NCBI GenBank assembly: GCA_030917105.1
Contig: JAUPVI010000020.1
Span: forward strand, 1 to 11,046
DNA: 11,046 nucleotides
DNA from: Candidatus Babelota bacterium
Lineage (GTDB): Bacteria > Babelota > Babeliae > Babelales > JAUPTZ01
Direction of reading: 5' to 3'
A model generated the notes under the pieces. It saw only the letters and a program-made list of their open reading frames with translations, was not told the DNA's origin and ran no database searches. Position 1 is the first letter of the stretch. Each line of letters opens with the position of its first letter. Position numbers and translations under genes: made by a program. Shown here piece by piece: positions 1 to 8,600 of this stretch.

Positions 1-3000
1 TTCTAGTAGTCAGAGACTCGGGTAATGGCGAGCTTATCATGCGTTATGGACCTTCGCTTCACAAAAATTTAAATGGTTTTCAGGAACATGATGGTCAATG
101 GCGGCTGGGGGATAATATCAATGATATTGATTACCAAAAGGCTCTTGATGTTGATTTTTCGCTCCATGGGGATGAAGAGTTTTTGATAGTCGCGAGCGAC
201 GGTCTGTGGGACATATTCAAGGGGCCTCGTCGTGATGAAATTGGCGATGGTATGACGCTTGCCGATCAGGTAAAAGCTATAGATAACGTAGCAACAATGG
301 AAATAAGCGTTAGGGGCCTAGAGGACAGATGGCGGCGGCGGGCTAGTGTTCCGCCGCTGACCCTCGCTAATCTGAATGAAATTATAGTTGAGGCGATAGC
401 GGGGGGCCTAAATCCTGCACAAGCCCTTGTTGAGAGGACAAAGAAGTTGGATAGCGATCATGATGATATAACGGTTGTTGTTGTTGATCTCCGTAACTGG
501 GCGTCTCGTCGCGCGAGAGTTGCGTCAGATGCAGTTTCTGCAGCTTCCGACAAGGCAGATAATCTTAGTAATTATGTAGAGGACCTAGGCCTGAGTGTTC
601 CGGTGCTTCCTACAAACGTGCACGATTTGGTAGATCAATTTAATACCTTTGTTGTGCGAGTCGACACTCTCTCTTTGGATGAAGCAACGAAGGAATCCGT
701 GTTCGGCGAATTAAGCGATAAATTCAAGAAAGATTTTTTGATTTTTATAAGACACGGCGCTAGCATTGATAGTCTCAACGATAAAGGCCGTACGCCACTT
801 GTGCAAGCGATGCACGATAAGAACGTAATGGGGGTGCGAGACCTCTTGGCGCTGGGAGCCTCAATTCTGGTAAAGAATTCACAGGAAGAGGTTATAGCAG
901 CCCCGGAGATTCGAGCATGCGACGATGATATGTTTGGCGTCCTTACTGAGTTTGGAAGATTGTCGGCGGAGCGGGATCAGGTCCGGCGCATACGTGAGTC
1001 TCCAGTCGTCGCAGCGGCCTCCGCTGGCGTGGCTGCTAGGCCGGTTACGGCCATAGGGAGCGATCGTAATTTTGATGTTGGTTTTGCTCCTTCGCTTGAA
1101 GATGACTTTCAGCAGATAGTTTTGCGCGATTTTCTTCCTAATTATCGCCCTGATGTTACGGTGGTAGGTCAATTTACGGCGGTGCCTGAAATCCTCACCC
1201 ATGCGGGCGTTGAGAACAATCAGGCTCTGCGAGTAGAAACTGCTGTTGGTGATTGGTATGTGGGGCACTTGCCTGGCTATTATGGTATTGGCACAAAAAA
1301 GCCGGATCAGGATGCCGCCTTTGTCGCAGGTTTATCAGCAGGAGTTTTTGATGGTAGTGGCGAAAATCCAATGTCGGCAGCTTTTCCTGAATCTGGTGTG
1401 GCGCGTAACTATGCTACGGGGGGCGCAAATGTGGCCAAATACCTTATGGAGAAAGCACGCGTGACAGGTTCCCTTGAACAGGCGGCTGCTGCCTACAGGG
1501 GGCTTGCCGGAAAGGAGGATCTGATATATCAGGCGCGCGCTACCGACCAACTCGTCAACATTGCTGTCTCAGGTGGCGGATGCATGATGTGCTCAGTAAC
1601 TATCAATGAACATGGCACGTCGTGTCGTGTGCAGAATGACGGCGACGCTGGCATGATTATTATTACGGAGGAGGGGAGACTCATCCATGGCCCTTCTATG
1701 CATGCCAATTTGGAGGGTTGTTTGGGCGCAACAAAGTGCTCTCTGGGGGTTGATGGTGATGGATCGATTGGTAAGTTGGAAGACTCTCGAGTGGCCATTC
1801 CCGATAATGCGGCCTATTTGATTGTCGCATGTGATGGATTGTGGGACCGTTTTTATGGTCCACGCAGCGCCCTCCCAGGCCCGGCATCGGTGGCTAGAGA
1901 TGACCAGCGGGCAGTTGATTCAGTGAATGTGGGACGCTCTTACGCGCCCGATGAAATCTCCTCTTTGAGGGGTAGCGAAAGCGCGGATGGATTGCTTACT
2001 ACAAGCAGCATATTAGAGGCCCTTCGCAACGCAGAACGCGAGGGCAAAAATCCCGCGCAGGCCTTGGTTGATCTCTCTCGAGCCAAAGCGATGGAGCGGG
2101 ATGTCCAGCACGATGACGACACAACGGCGCTCGTATTCAAATTCAAGCCGCGTGCTGCTACAAGTGGAGATGTTGATGCAGAAGGCGTGACGGTGTCGGC
2201 AACTCGAGCTGCTGGTGGGCCAGCAGCCGCGTCGTATGATTTTGATACGGATTTAGCTCGGTTTTGTAAGGTATTATGTATGGCATCTGGAGGAGTTCCG
2301 GATGAACCAAGTTTAACATTGGAAACCGGCAGCCTCTTTTCCGGATATGACTATAATGACTTGGTTTTGGACTCTGATGCAGTTGCGTGGCAGCATGAGA
2401 ATTATGTTTATGTAAAAAACAGAGGTAAAACATATTTTATTTCGCCTGGACTTCGTGATGGAAAGCTTGTTCTTCGGGAAATGGCAATCAAATCACCTGA
2501 GGGCCGTTCGTATCCGTTAAGAGATATTATGAGGGAATTTATTGCGAACTCTGCACCATTTAAGAAAGAGTTTTCTAAAATGAGGTTAGAAAAAGTAGTG
2601 CAAAATCTTGAGGCTACACGGCAAAAATGTACCGCTGATATGTCTCAATGCAAGGCGAGTTTTGTCGCATATAATTTTGATGAAACTAACGAATTTAAGG
2701 AACTTCCACCGTTTGTTGGAGTTGGAGAGATGGGTGGTGTGCGCATATTAATAGGGGAGTCAATGGAAGATGCGGTGGCGGTGAGGCGTGTGGGACGTAC
2801 GATGTTCTGCGGTGTTTTTGATGGTCATGGTGATTGGGATGGCCTTTTTGCTCGGCATTGCTCTCGAGCGTTGGTACCATGCGTGGCGTCTTCTATCGAA
2901 GCGGCTGTGTCAGGCGGCATAGCTGAAGCTATACGGCGTAGCATTGTAGAATTTGATGAAGCGCAGACTTCCTTCAAGGACCTTTCTTACGCGATGAGGC

Positions 3001-3656
3001 ACATACTCTATAATCGTGGTACTACAATGTCCGGATTCTTTTTAGATTCTTTGGGTAAAAAACTTTATGTAACAAATCTGGGTGACTCGCGGACTATTTT
3101 AATTAATGAAGCGGGCGCCTTGCTGTATGCGACCGAAGATCATGACCCAAATGCTGCTAGGGAGCAAGTGCGCATTAAAGCAGCTGGCGGAACTATTATA
3201 AAAAGTACTAGTGGGAGTGGGGAATATCGCTTAATGCCAGGTAACCTTTCGGTTTCTCGTGCTTTTGGTGATTATCCAGAAAAACAGGTGGGACCTCGTT
3301 TAAATAGTATGGGTGAGTCTATTGACATTAAGGCGCCCTTAGTGAGCAATGAGGCTGATGTGGCCGAGCATCCTGCTGAGGGTGTAGCGTATGCCATAGT
3401 TGCCTGTGATGGTTTATGGGATGTACTGAGTAATGAAGAGGCTGCTAATATAGTTCTGCGGCTTATCCGTAAGTACAAAGACGGTGCCGAAATTTCTGAC
3501 GGTCTCATGTTGGGGAAAGTAGCAGAGGACCTTATTCTTATCGCAAAGGGATTAGGATCCTCTGATAACATTTCTGCGGTTGTTGTTGATGTACAGGCAG
3601 CTGTTGCGGTCGCGCATTCAGAGGCAGCCGCTATTGCTGCTTCCGCTCGCGGTTAA
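1..3656 (+). CDS. Triple PP2C-domain protein with ankyrin repeat, 5' end outside window
   Basis: Predicted PPM-family (metal-dependent Ser/Thr) phosphatase. The frame is open to the left edge (first whole codon at 3), so the start lies upstream; the ATG at 39 is internal and is residue 1 in the numbering used here. Order: C-terminal half of PP2C-1 (to ~155, with SDGLWD at 53-58 and HDDIT at 141-145); ankyrin-like stretch ~235-285 (DKGRTPL at 248-254); PP2C-2 (~350-705, with DGSG at 438-441 and CDGLWD at 598-603); a linker; PP2C-3 (~890-1190). PP2C-3 has MED at 909-911, FDGHGD at 927-932, NLGDSR from 1013, CDGLWD at 1123-1128 and SDN at 1175-1177. These are the usual metal-binding positions, so PP2C-3 is probably active, although the usual phosphate-binding Arg before MED is Gly906. 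PP2C-2 looks degenerate. The FDGHG form is typical of eukaryotic PPMs. Three PP2C domains in one chain is unusual. Export cannot be judged without the N-terminus. The fold is confident; substrate unknown. Confidence 0.9.
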   Translation, partial: LVVRDSGNGELIMRYGPSLHKNLNGFQEHDGQWRLGDNINDIDYQKALDVDFSLHGDEEFLIVASDGLWDIFKGPRRDEIGDGMTLADQVKAIDNVATMEISVRGLEDRWRRRASVPPLTLANLNEIIVEAIAGGLNPAQALVERTKKLDSDHDDITVVVVDLRNWASRRARVASDAVSAASDKADNLSNYVEDLGLSVPVLPTNVHDLVDQFNTFVVRVDTLSLDEATKESVFGELSDKFKKDFLIFIRHGASIDSLNDKGRTPLVQAMHDKNVMGVRDLLALGASILVKNSQEEVIAAPEIRACDDDMFGVLTEFGRLSAERDQVRRIRESPVVAAASAGVAARPVTAIGSDRNFDVGFAPSLEDDFQQIVLRDFLPNYRPDVTVVGQFTAVPEILTHAGVENNQALRVETAVGDWYVGHLPGYYGIGTKKPDQDAAFVAGLSAGVFDGSGENPMSAAFPESGVARNYATGGANVAKYLMEKARVTGSLEQAAAAYRGLAGKEDLIYQARATDQLVNIAVSGGGCMMCSVTINEHGTSCRVQNDGDAGMIIITEEGRLIHGPSMHANLEGCLGATKCSLGVDGDGSIGKLEDSRVAIPDNAAYLIVACDGLWDRFYGPRSALPGPASVARDDQRAVDSVNVGRSYAPDEISSLRGSESADGLLTTSSILEALRNAEREGKNPAQALVDLSRAKAMERDVQHDDDTTALVFKFKPRAATSGDVDAEGVTVSATRAAGGPAAASYDFDTDLARFCKVLCMASGGVPDEPSLTLETGSLFSGYDYNDLVLDSDAVAWQHENYVYVKNRGKTYFISPGLRDGKLVLREMAIKSPEGRSYPLRDIMREFIANSAPFKKEFSKMRLEKVVQNLEATRQKCTADMSQCKASFVAYNFDETNEFKELPPFVGVGEMGGVRILIGESMEDAVAVRRVGRTMFCGVFDGHGDWDGLFARHCSRALVPCVASSIEAAVSGGIAEAIRRSIVEFDEAQTSFKDLSYAMRHILYNRGTTMSGFFLDSLGKKLYVTNLGDSRTILINEAGALLYATEDHDPNAAREQVRIKAAGGTIIKSTSGSGEYRLMPGNLSVSRAFGDYPEKQVGPRLNSMGESIDIKAPLVSNEADVAEHPAEGVAYAIVACDGLWDVLSNEEAANIVLRLIRKYKDGAEISDGLMLGKVAEDLILIAKGLGSSDNISAVVVDVQAAVAVAHSEAAAIAASARG

Positions 3657-3736
3657 CCCCTTTTATTTTTCCCCATCTCTTTGTACTATGGGGTATCACT
3701 AATCACCGCAAGAACCGCGCAAAGAAAGTATGTTGT

Positions 3737-5365
3737 ATGATGCCCCAAAAAAAGAAGAATGATACTGCTGTTCGTCAGCTGGGAACGATTGTTGGTGGCT
3801 CGCTGACCGAAGGCCTGACGATGCGTTTGTCGTCTGACTACCCGCTGGAGTCTATCAAAACCGGCAAGTTTGCGTGTGTGCGCGGTGTGAATTACAGTTT
3901 TTTTTCGCTCATTACTGATATACAGTTGCAAGTTACTAACCAAGACATACTTTTATTTCCGCCAACAAAGCAGGAAATTTTGCTGCATGCAATGCTTAGT
4001 AAGCGGGATATTTATGCGACTGTTTCGTTACGCCCGATGCTGATGCTGGATCATGCCACCCATTCCCGCATGCCGGTAAAAACAATTCCGGCGCATTTTG
4101 CTGATGTACTGGAAGCAAGTGCGGCCGATGTTGCCCATATTTTTGGTTCTGAAGCTTCGCATCGTAAGTATTTTAATATCGGTAAGCCGCTGGATATGGA
4201 CACTCCAATCTGCCTTGATCTGAATCTTTTTGCTGAGCGCTCGAATGGCATTTTTGGAAAGACTGGTACGGGTAAAACATTCATTACTCGTCTTATTTTG
4301 GCCGGGTTAGTGAAGAGCCAGGCGGCGGTGAATTTAGTATTTGATATGCACTCAGAGTATGGGGTGCAGGCCCGTCGTGAAGGCGAAGGTATTGTGTTTG
4401 TAAAAGGACTCAAGACATTGTTCCCGGATAAAGTTGCAATCTTTTCTTTGGATCCGGAATCGACTCGTCGCCGAGGCTGTGCGCCGGATGTGGAAGTGTT
4501 TTTGAGTTTTGATGATATCCGGGTTGAAGACGTTATGCCATTGCAGGATGAGCTGAATCTGCATCCGACTGCTCTTGAGGCAGCGTACCTGATTGCCAAC
4601 AAATATAAAAAACAGTGGCTTTCTGTGTTGCTTGCGCAAGGTGCGAACGCCAAAGAATTTGCCGAAGAAATCGGTGCTCATGCCGAATCGGTAGCTGCTT
4701 TGTATCGTAAATTAAAGCGTTTAGAGAAATTCCCATTTTTGCGCCGTGAGGGCCAAGGTTCTTCTGTTATCGACACACTGTTTGAGTATCTTGATCGTGG
4801 GATTCATGTGGTGTTGGAGTTTGGTAATCATACGTCGCTTCTGTGTTATCTTCTCATCTCAAATATCATTACGCGCCGCCTTCATGATATTTATGTGGCC
4901 AAAACAGAAAAATTTCTTGCCACACAGAATGCAGCGGATGAACCAAAAAAACTTATGATTACCATTGAAGAGGCGCATAAGTTTCTCAACCCTCAAGCGG
5001 CAAAACAAACGATTTTTGGCGTAATCGCTCGCGAAATGCGTAAGTACTATGTCTCGCTTCTCATTGTGGACCAGCGGCCTTCTGGTATTGACCAGGAAAT
5101 TATTTCGCAGGTGGGAACCAAGATTGTGGCCCTTTTGTCTGATGACAAAGATATTCAGGCGGTGTTGACCGGTGTCAGCAACGGCTCTGGGTTGCGGGCA
5201 ATTTTGGCGTCATTGGATACCAAAAAGCAGGCGCTTGTTATGGGCCATGCGGTACCAATGCCGGTGGTAGTGCGTACTCGTGAATATGATGAAACCTTCT
5301 ATGCCGATATGATGGCTGGGGTTGCTGTCCAGAAGCTAGAAACACTGGTAGACGAGATCTTTTAA
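3737..5365 (+). CDS. herA: HerA/DUF87 family P-loop ATPase with HAS-barrel
   Basis: HerA-type hexameric ATPase/DNA translocase of the FtsK-HerA superfamily, 542 residues, cytoplasmic. Residues ~11-70 (GTIVGGSLTEGLTMRL and following) match the HAS-barrel. The Walker A motif GKTGTGKT is at 174-181. Walker B is LMITIEEAH from 406, with tandem Glu411/Glu412. A downstream DQRPSGIDQEIISQ segment is typical of HerA, where it supplies sensor and inter-subunit residues. The C-terminus ends with the family's ALVMGHAVPMPVVVR strand. Length is normal for full HerA proteins. Two in-frame ATGs (3737, 3740) follow a purine-rich AAAGAAAG at 3721-3728, a weak ribosome site. In archaea HerA works with the NurA nuclease in end resection, and bacterial HerA homologues also appear with Sir2 or nuclease partners in phage defence. 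No nuclease or Sir2 gene is visible here, so a housekeeping DNA-processing role is the simplest reading. The flanking PP2C genes give no functional link. Confidence 0.93.
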   Translation: MMPQKKKNDTAVRQLGTIVGGSLTEGLTMRLSSDYPLESIKTGKFACVRGVNYSFFSLITDIQLQVTNQDILLFPPTKQEILLHAMLSKRDIYATVSLRPMLMLDHATHSRMPVKTIPAHFADVLEASAADVAHIFGSEASHRKYFNIGKPLDMDTPICLDLNLFAERSNGIFGKTGTGKTFITRLILAGLVKSQAAVNLVFDMHSEYGVQARREGEGIVFVKGLKTLFPDKVAIFSLDPESTRRRGCAPDVEVFLSFDDIRVEDVMPLQDELNLHPTALEAAYLIANKYKKQWLSVLLAQGANAKEFAEEIGAHAESVAALYRKLKRLEKFPFLRREGQGSSVIDTLFEYLDRGIHVVLEFGNHTSLLCYLLISNIITRRLHDIYVAKTEKFLATQNAADEPKKLMITIEEAHKFLNPQAAKQTIFGVIAREMRKYYVSLLIVDQRPSGIDQEIISQVGTKIVALLSDDKDIQAVLTGVSNGSGLRAILASLDTKKQALVMGHAVPMPVVVRTREYDETFYADMMAGVAVQKLETLVDEIF

Positions 5366-5386
5366 GGAGAAAAAAGCCTTTATCTA

Positions 5387-5414
5387 TTGGATTATTTTCA
5401 TATTTTGCTACACT
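5387..5414 (+). promoter_or_regulatory. Candidate sigma70-like promoter, extended -10
   Basis: TTGGAT (5387-5392) lies 16 bases before TACACT (5409-5414). TACACT is preceded by TG at 5406-5407, giving an extended -10 of the form TGnTACACT. Transcription would start near 5421, leaving a leader of about 23 bases with GGGGA (5431-5435) 8 bases before the ATG at 5444. The -35 is poor and the call is by eye only. Confidence 0.35.
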
Positions 5415-5443
5415 AAAACTCTTAATAATCGGGGATATAGTGT

Positions 5444-5683
5444 ATGAAAATTAGATTTTTTGGCTTGTTAGTGGCCGTCATTGGATTGGTGCCGGTGAGC
5501 ACTGTTGGCGCAATTCCGCGTGAAACCATCCATAACGTGAGTAAATATTCTCTTGCTGGTGGTGCACTTGGGGCACTTGGTTTTACTGGCTACATAGCGT
5601 ATTTAAACAAGGCGATTACCAAAGCCAAGACCCCAGAAAAAAAGCAGAGATCTTGCGCACGAAAAGCCTCCTTAAGAAATTGA
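5444..5683 (+). CDS. Signal-peptide/membrane leader ORF, probable N-terminal part of the downstream PP2C giant
   Basis: 79 codons in the zero frame. Residues 1-23 form a good Sec signal peptide: a basic MKIR start, hydrophobic FFGLLVAVIGLVPVSTV, and a cleavage site after VGA. A second hydrophobic segment follows at ~35-55 (SLAGGALGALGFTGYIAYL), then a Lys-rich stretch. The last 12 residues, read past the A-run at 5637-5643, are Arg/Ser-rich and resemble nothing. The -1 frame carries on as a Lys-rich helix and a further hydrophobic segment. I read this ORF as the 5' part of the gene at 5653-9465, joined by a -1 shift at 5638-5644. Read alone it would be a tiny exported membrane peptide. The ATG has GGGGA 8 bases upstream and lies 78 bases after herA. 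Confidence 0.7.
   Translation: MKIRFFGLLVAVIGLVPVSTVGAIPRETIHNVSKYSLAGGALGALGFTGYIAYLNKAITKAKTPEKKQRSCARKASLRN
5637..5644 (+). other. Slippery heptamer A AAA AAG: putative -1 frameshift or slippage site
   Basis: Seven A residues (5637-5643) and a G are read in the zero frame as GAA AAA AAG. This places the heptamer A AAA AAG at 5638-5644 in the phase needed for tandem -1 slippage, as in E. coli dnaX. After the slip the next codon is GCA at 5644, which enters the frame that stays open to 9465. One extra A in the run would do the same, so transcriptional slippage or a homopolymer sequencing error fits equally well. I see no strong upstream Shine-Dalgarno-like stimulator and no stem-loop at the usual 5-9 base spacing. 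A small hairpin with a GCCAT/ATGGC stem at 5692-5705 is too far away. Confidence 0.55.
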
Positions 5684-8600
5684 ATGTTTTGGCCATGCTT
5701 ATGGCTGCCGGTGGTGGTGTTGGTACTTTTGCTACGAGTGGGGAAGAAAAGCCTGTACAAGAAGGCGATCAAATAGCTGTCAGCTCAGCGCCAGATAGAG
5801 ATATGGGCAGCAAGTCTGATGATCAAGATGATAAAGAAAGTGTGGCTTCTTCCGTGACATCAGAAGAAGAATTGCGGCATTCACCAGAATCAGCTCAACT
5901 GAGATCGGCCGACGAAAGAACTTCGAGTCCTGAAGCATCTGTTGATTGGGTAAGACCTTTCCCAGGGCTGTCTCGCCCTGATTCTGCTATGAGTGATGAA
6001 AGTAGCCCTACAGGAGCCATGTTGGCTGAGGAAGAGGATGATGAAGATGGAGAAGTTGTACCTCTACCTGCATCTGTACCACCTGTGCTTGGTGATGCGG
6101 CACCCGTTGCAGCTTGGCGGTCAGCACCAGAATCTGCACTTCGTATCCCGTCTCCAGAGAGTGTGAAGCTTGACTTGCCAGCATCTGTTAGGAGCGAGTC
6201 TTATGAGGAAGATGACGAAGGAAGCGTGGTATTAGAAGAGCTGCGGCATTCACCAGAATTAACTTTGCCTAGCGTTGCATCGGCTGATGAAAGAACTTTA
6301 AGCCCTGAAGCCACCCTTGTAGCAAGTATAAGTCCTGTACTTCATGGTGGGACTGGCGCTTCGGGTGTTGCATCTCCATTTGCATCGCGTGTGGTTGAAG
6401 ATGAGGCACTTGTTGTCGCTTCGCGTCCAGCACTAGAACCTAGACGTGATAGCCCGTCTCTAGGGAGTGGTAAGGTGGGCTCGCCAGTACCTGTTGACCT
6501 GATAAAACCTCTCTTAACACTACTCCGTCCTGTTTCTGCTATGAGTGATGAAAGCAGGGACGAGGCAGCTATGGCGGATGATGAGGATGAAGAAGTGGTA
6601 GCCATTGCAGCTTCGAGGCCAGCATCAGAAATTAAGGCTGATGGTGCGCCTGCGGTGAGCGTGGCCGCTCGACCAATCGTTGCATTACCAGTTGCGAGTG
6701 AATTGAAACTTATTGAGCAGGCAAAAAAAGATGGAATGAACGTCGATGGTCTCGCACCTTCAACGATCCACGAATTATTTGATGTAGCGGATGGTCTGTG
6801 CACGTTAAAGAAGAGTCAAAATTATTTCAGCGCATGGTACCACTTTATGCTTGATTTTGAACGGTTTATTGGCAAAGGGGGAGATATCGATCAGAGAGAT
6901 CTTCGGTATAACGGTAAAACTTTGCTGATGCGCGCCGCAGGTGCCGGTATGGAGAGCTTAGTTTGTAAGTTAGTAGCGAAGGGTGCTGACTATGAGCTTG
7001 TTAACTCCAGCAACCAGCGCGCGGTAGATTTAGCGAGCACTGACGGCATACGACGATACCTTGGCGCATTGAATCCTTTTATAGCTGCTTGTGAAAGAAA
7101 ATCGATAGCAGAACTTAAGAGCCTCTTTGGATCAGATAGATTTGATCTTGAAAAGGAAGTTGCCGTGCTACAAAAGGAATTCCTGCCACTTTATCATGTT
7201 AAGGAGTCGCCCCTGATTGTAGCTGCTATCCTGTCCGAATTTTTGGAAAAAGATCGGCGCTTGGATGACGCTGTGTTTTCAAAATTTTGTCCCGATGACG
7301 AAAAGGCTCAGGCAGTTTTTGTTGGAGCTTTGTATAACAGCGATCGAGCTCTTGCTCAGTGGCTTATGGAAAATAAAGAGTGCGGTCCAAATGTGCTTGA
7401 TAAGGACGGGAAAGCGCCGCTTATTATATTATGCGAGGGAGGTTCAAGACCAGGCCTGTTGACTCTTTCCGAATTGCCCGGTTTTGACTTGGATGCTGCT
7501 GTATTGAGTGAGTTGGATAAAATTAAGGAAAACGCTCGAAGCGTTGCTACGTTGCTTTCAGTATTGTTGAAAAAAAATGGTGAAATTACCGCCGATAAAG
7601 TGGCTGCTTTGATGCCGCCGGAGGCGTCTTTTCAATTGCCTGGAATATTTAGAGAGGCTTGTCAGTTAGAGGATCGAGTTCTTATCCAGTGGCTTATGGA
7701 TACTAAGCCTTTCGACTTCAGTGCCAAGAACTATTCTACGGGGAATACGTTATTCATGGAGCTCTGCGAAGAAGCGCCTCGTGGTGCTAAGATTATTCTC
7801 GAGCGATTTCCTGACAGGATAGATCTGAACATAACGAATAAAAATGGCAAGAGTGCCCTTGACTTTGCGAAACATTCAGCTGAATTATCGCGTCTTATTT
7901 CCGAACGAGTCCGAGAGGATTCCGAGCGTGTCGGTATGGCAAGTGAAGAAGCATTCGGGCGTACGCGTATGGCTCAACAAATTGCGGCTGAAGCTGCTAG
8001 TAAGCGAGAGGCAGAGCGGTTGGCCCAGGAAGAGCGCCTCAAGAAAGAGCTCGGATTGCATGGTTTTCCCGAGGGGGTTGATGTTTGCCAAGCGAGGGAT
8101 GAGTTTTTAGAGTATATTCGTTTTAGGGAGCCAACGTTTTTTAATTACGGCTACAGTATGAATGATTATCCATGTGATAAAATCTCTTTTAATGAGATGA
8201 ATTTAATGCCGCTTGCTCAAGATGATCAGGGAAATTGGTTTGTGTTTATTCCGCACCATGGGTATTGCCGTATTAAGAAAGCTACCGTTAAAGGCAATGG
8301 TTTTTATTCCAAACCAAACCTTCTTTCTCTAGAATATACCCCCCCTAGCCTTGAAGCGAGGCAGCCTATTAGCAGCTCTATTACTTTGGCGACTATGGCC
8401 AACTCTGTCAACGCTTTAACGCCAGGCGAGCGTTCCATGCTAAAAAGTCGGGAGTTAGATTTAGACATCGCTAGTTGGGAGAAGGGATCCCCTGATCCGT
8501 CTGGGCCTGTGGGAGTGAGCGAAGCGCAACATGCAAGGCCTAAGATGGAAGACGCGGTCGTTGTCGATGAGGGCGTCTTGGGCGTGTTTGACGGCCATGG

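Noticed and set aside
3671..3693. Inverted repeat CCCCAT / ATGGGG after the first PP2C gene as a terminator
   Set aside because: The loop is 11 bases and the T-rich tract lies before, not after, the stem on the + strand. No minus-strand gene ends there.
4051..4653. 200-codon open frame on the minus strand inside herA
   Set aside because: It lies antisense to a strongly conserved ATPase, and its Ser/Arg/Thr-rich translation resembles no protein; it is a shadow frame.
5363..5369. Perfect TAAGGAG ribosome-binding sequence overlapping the herA stop
   Set aside because: No start codon with a useful frame follows at proper spacing; the nearby TTG frame closes within about nine codons.
6342..6803. 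153-codon minus-strand open frame inside the PP2C giant
   Set aside because: Its Ser-rich low-complexity translation mirrors the repetitive acidic linker on the other strand.
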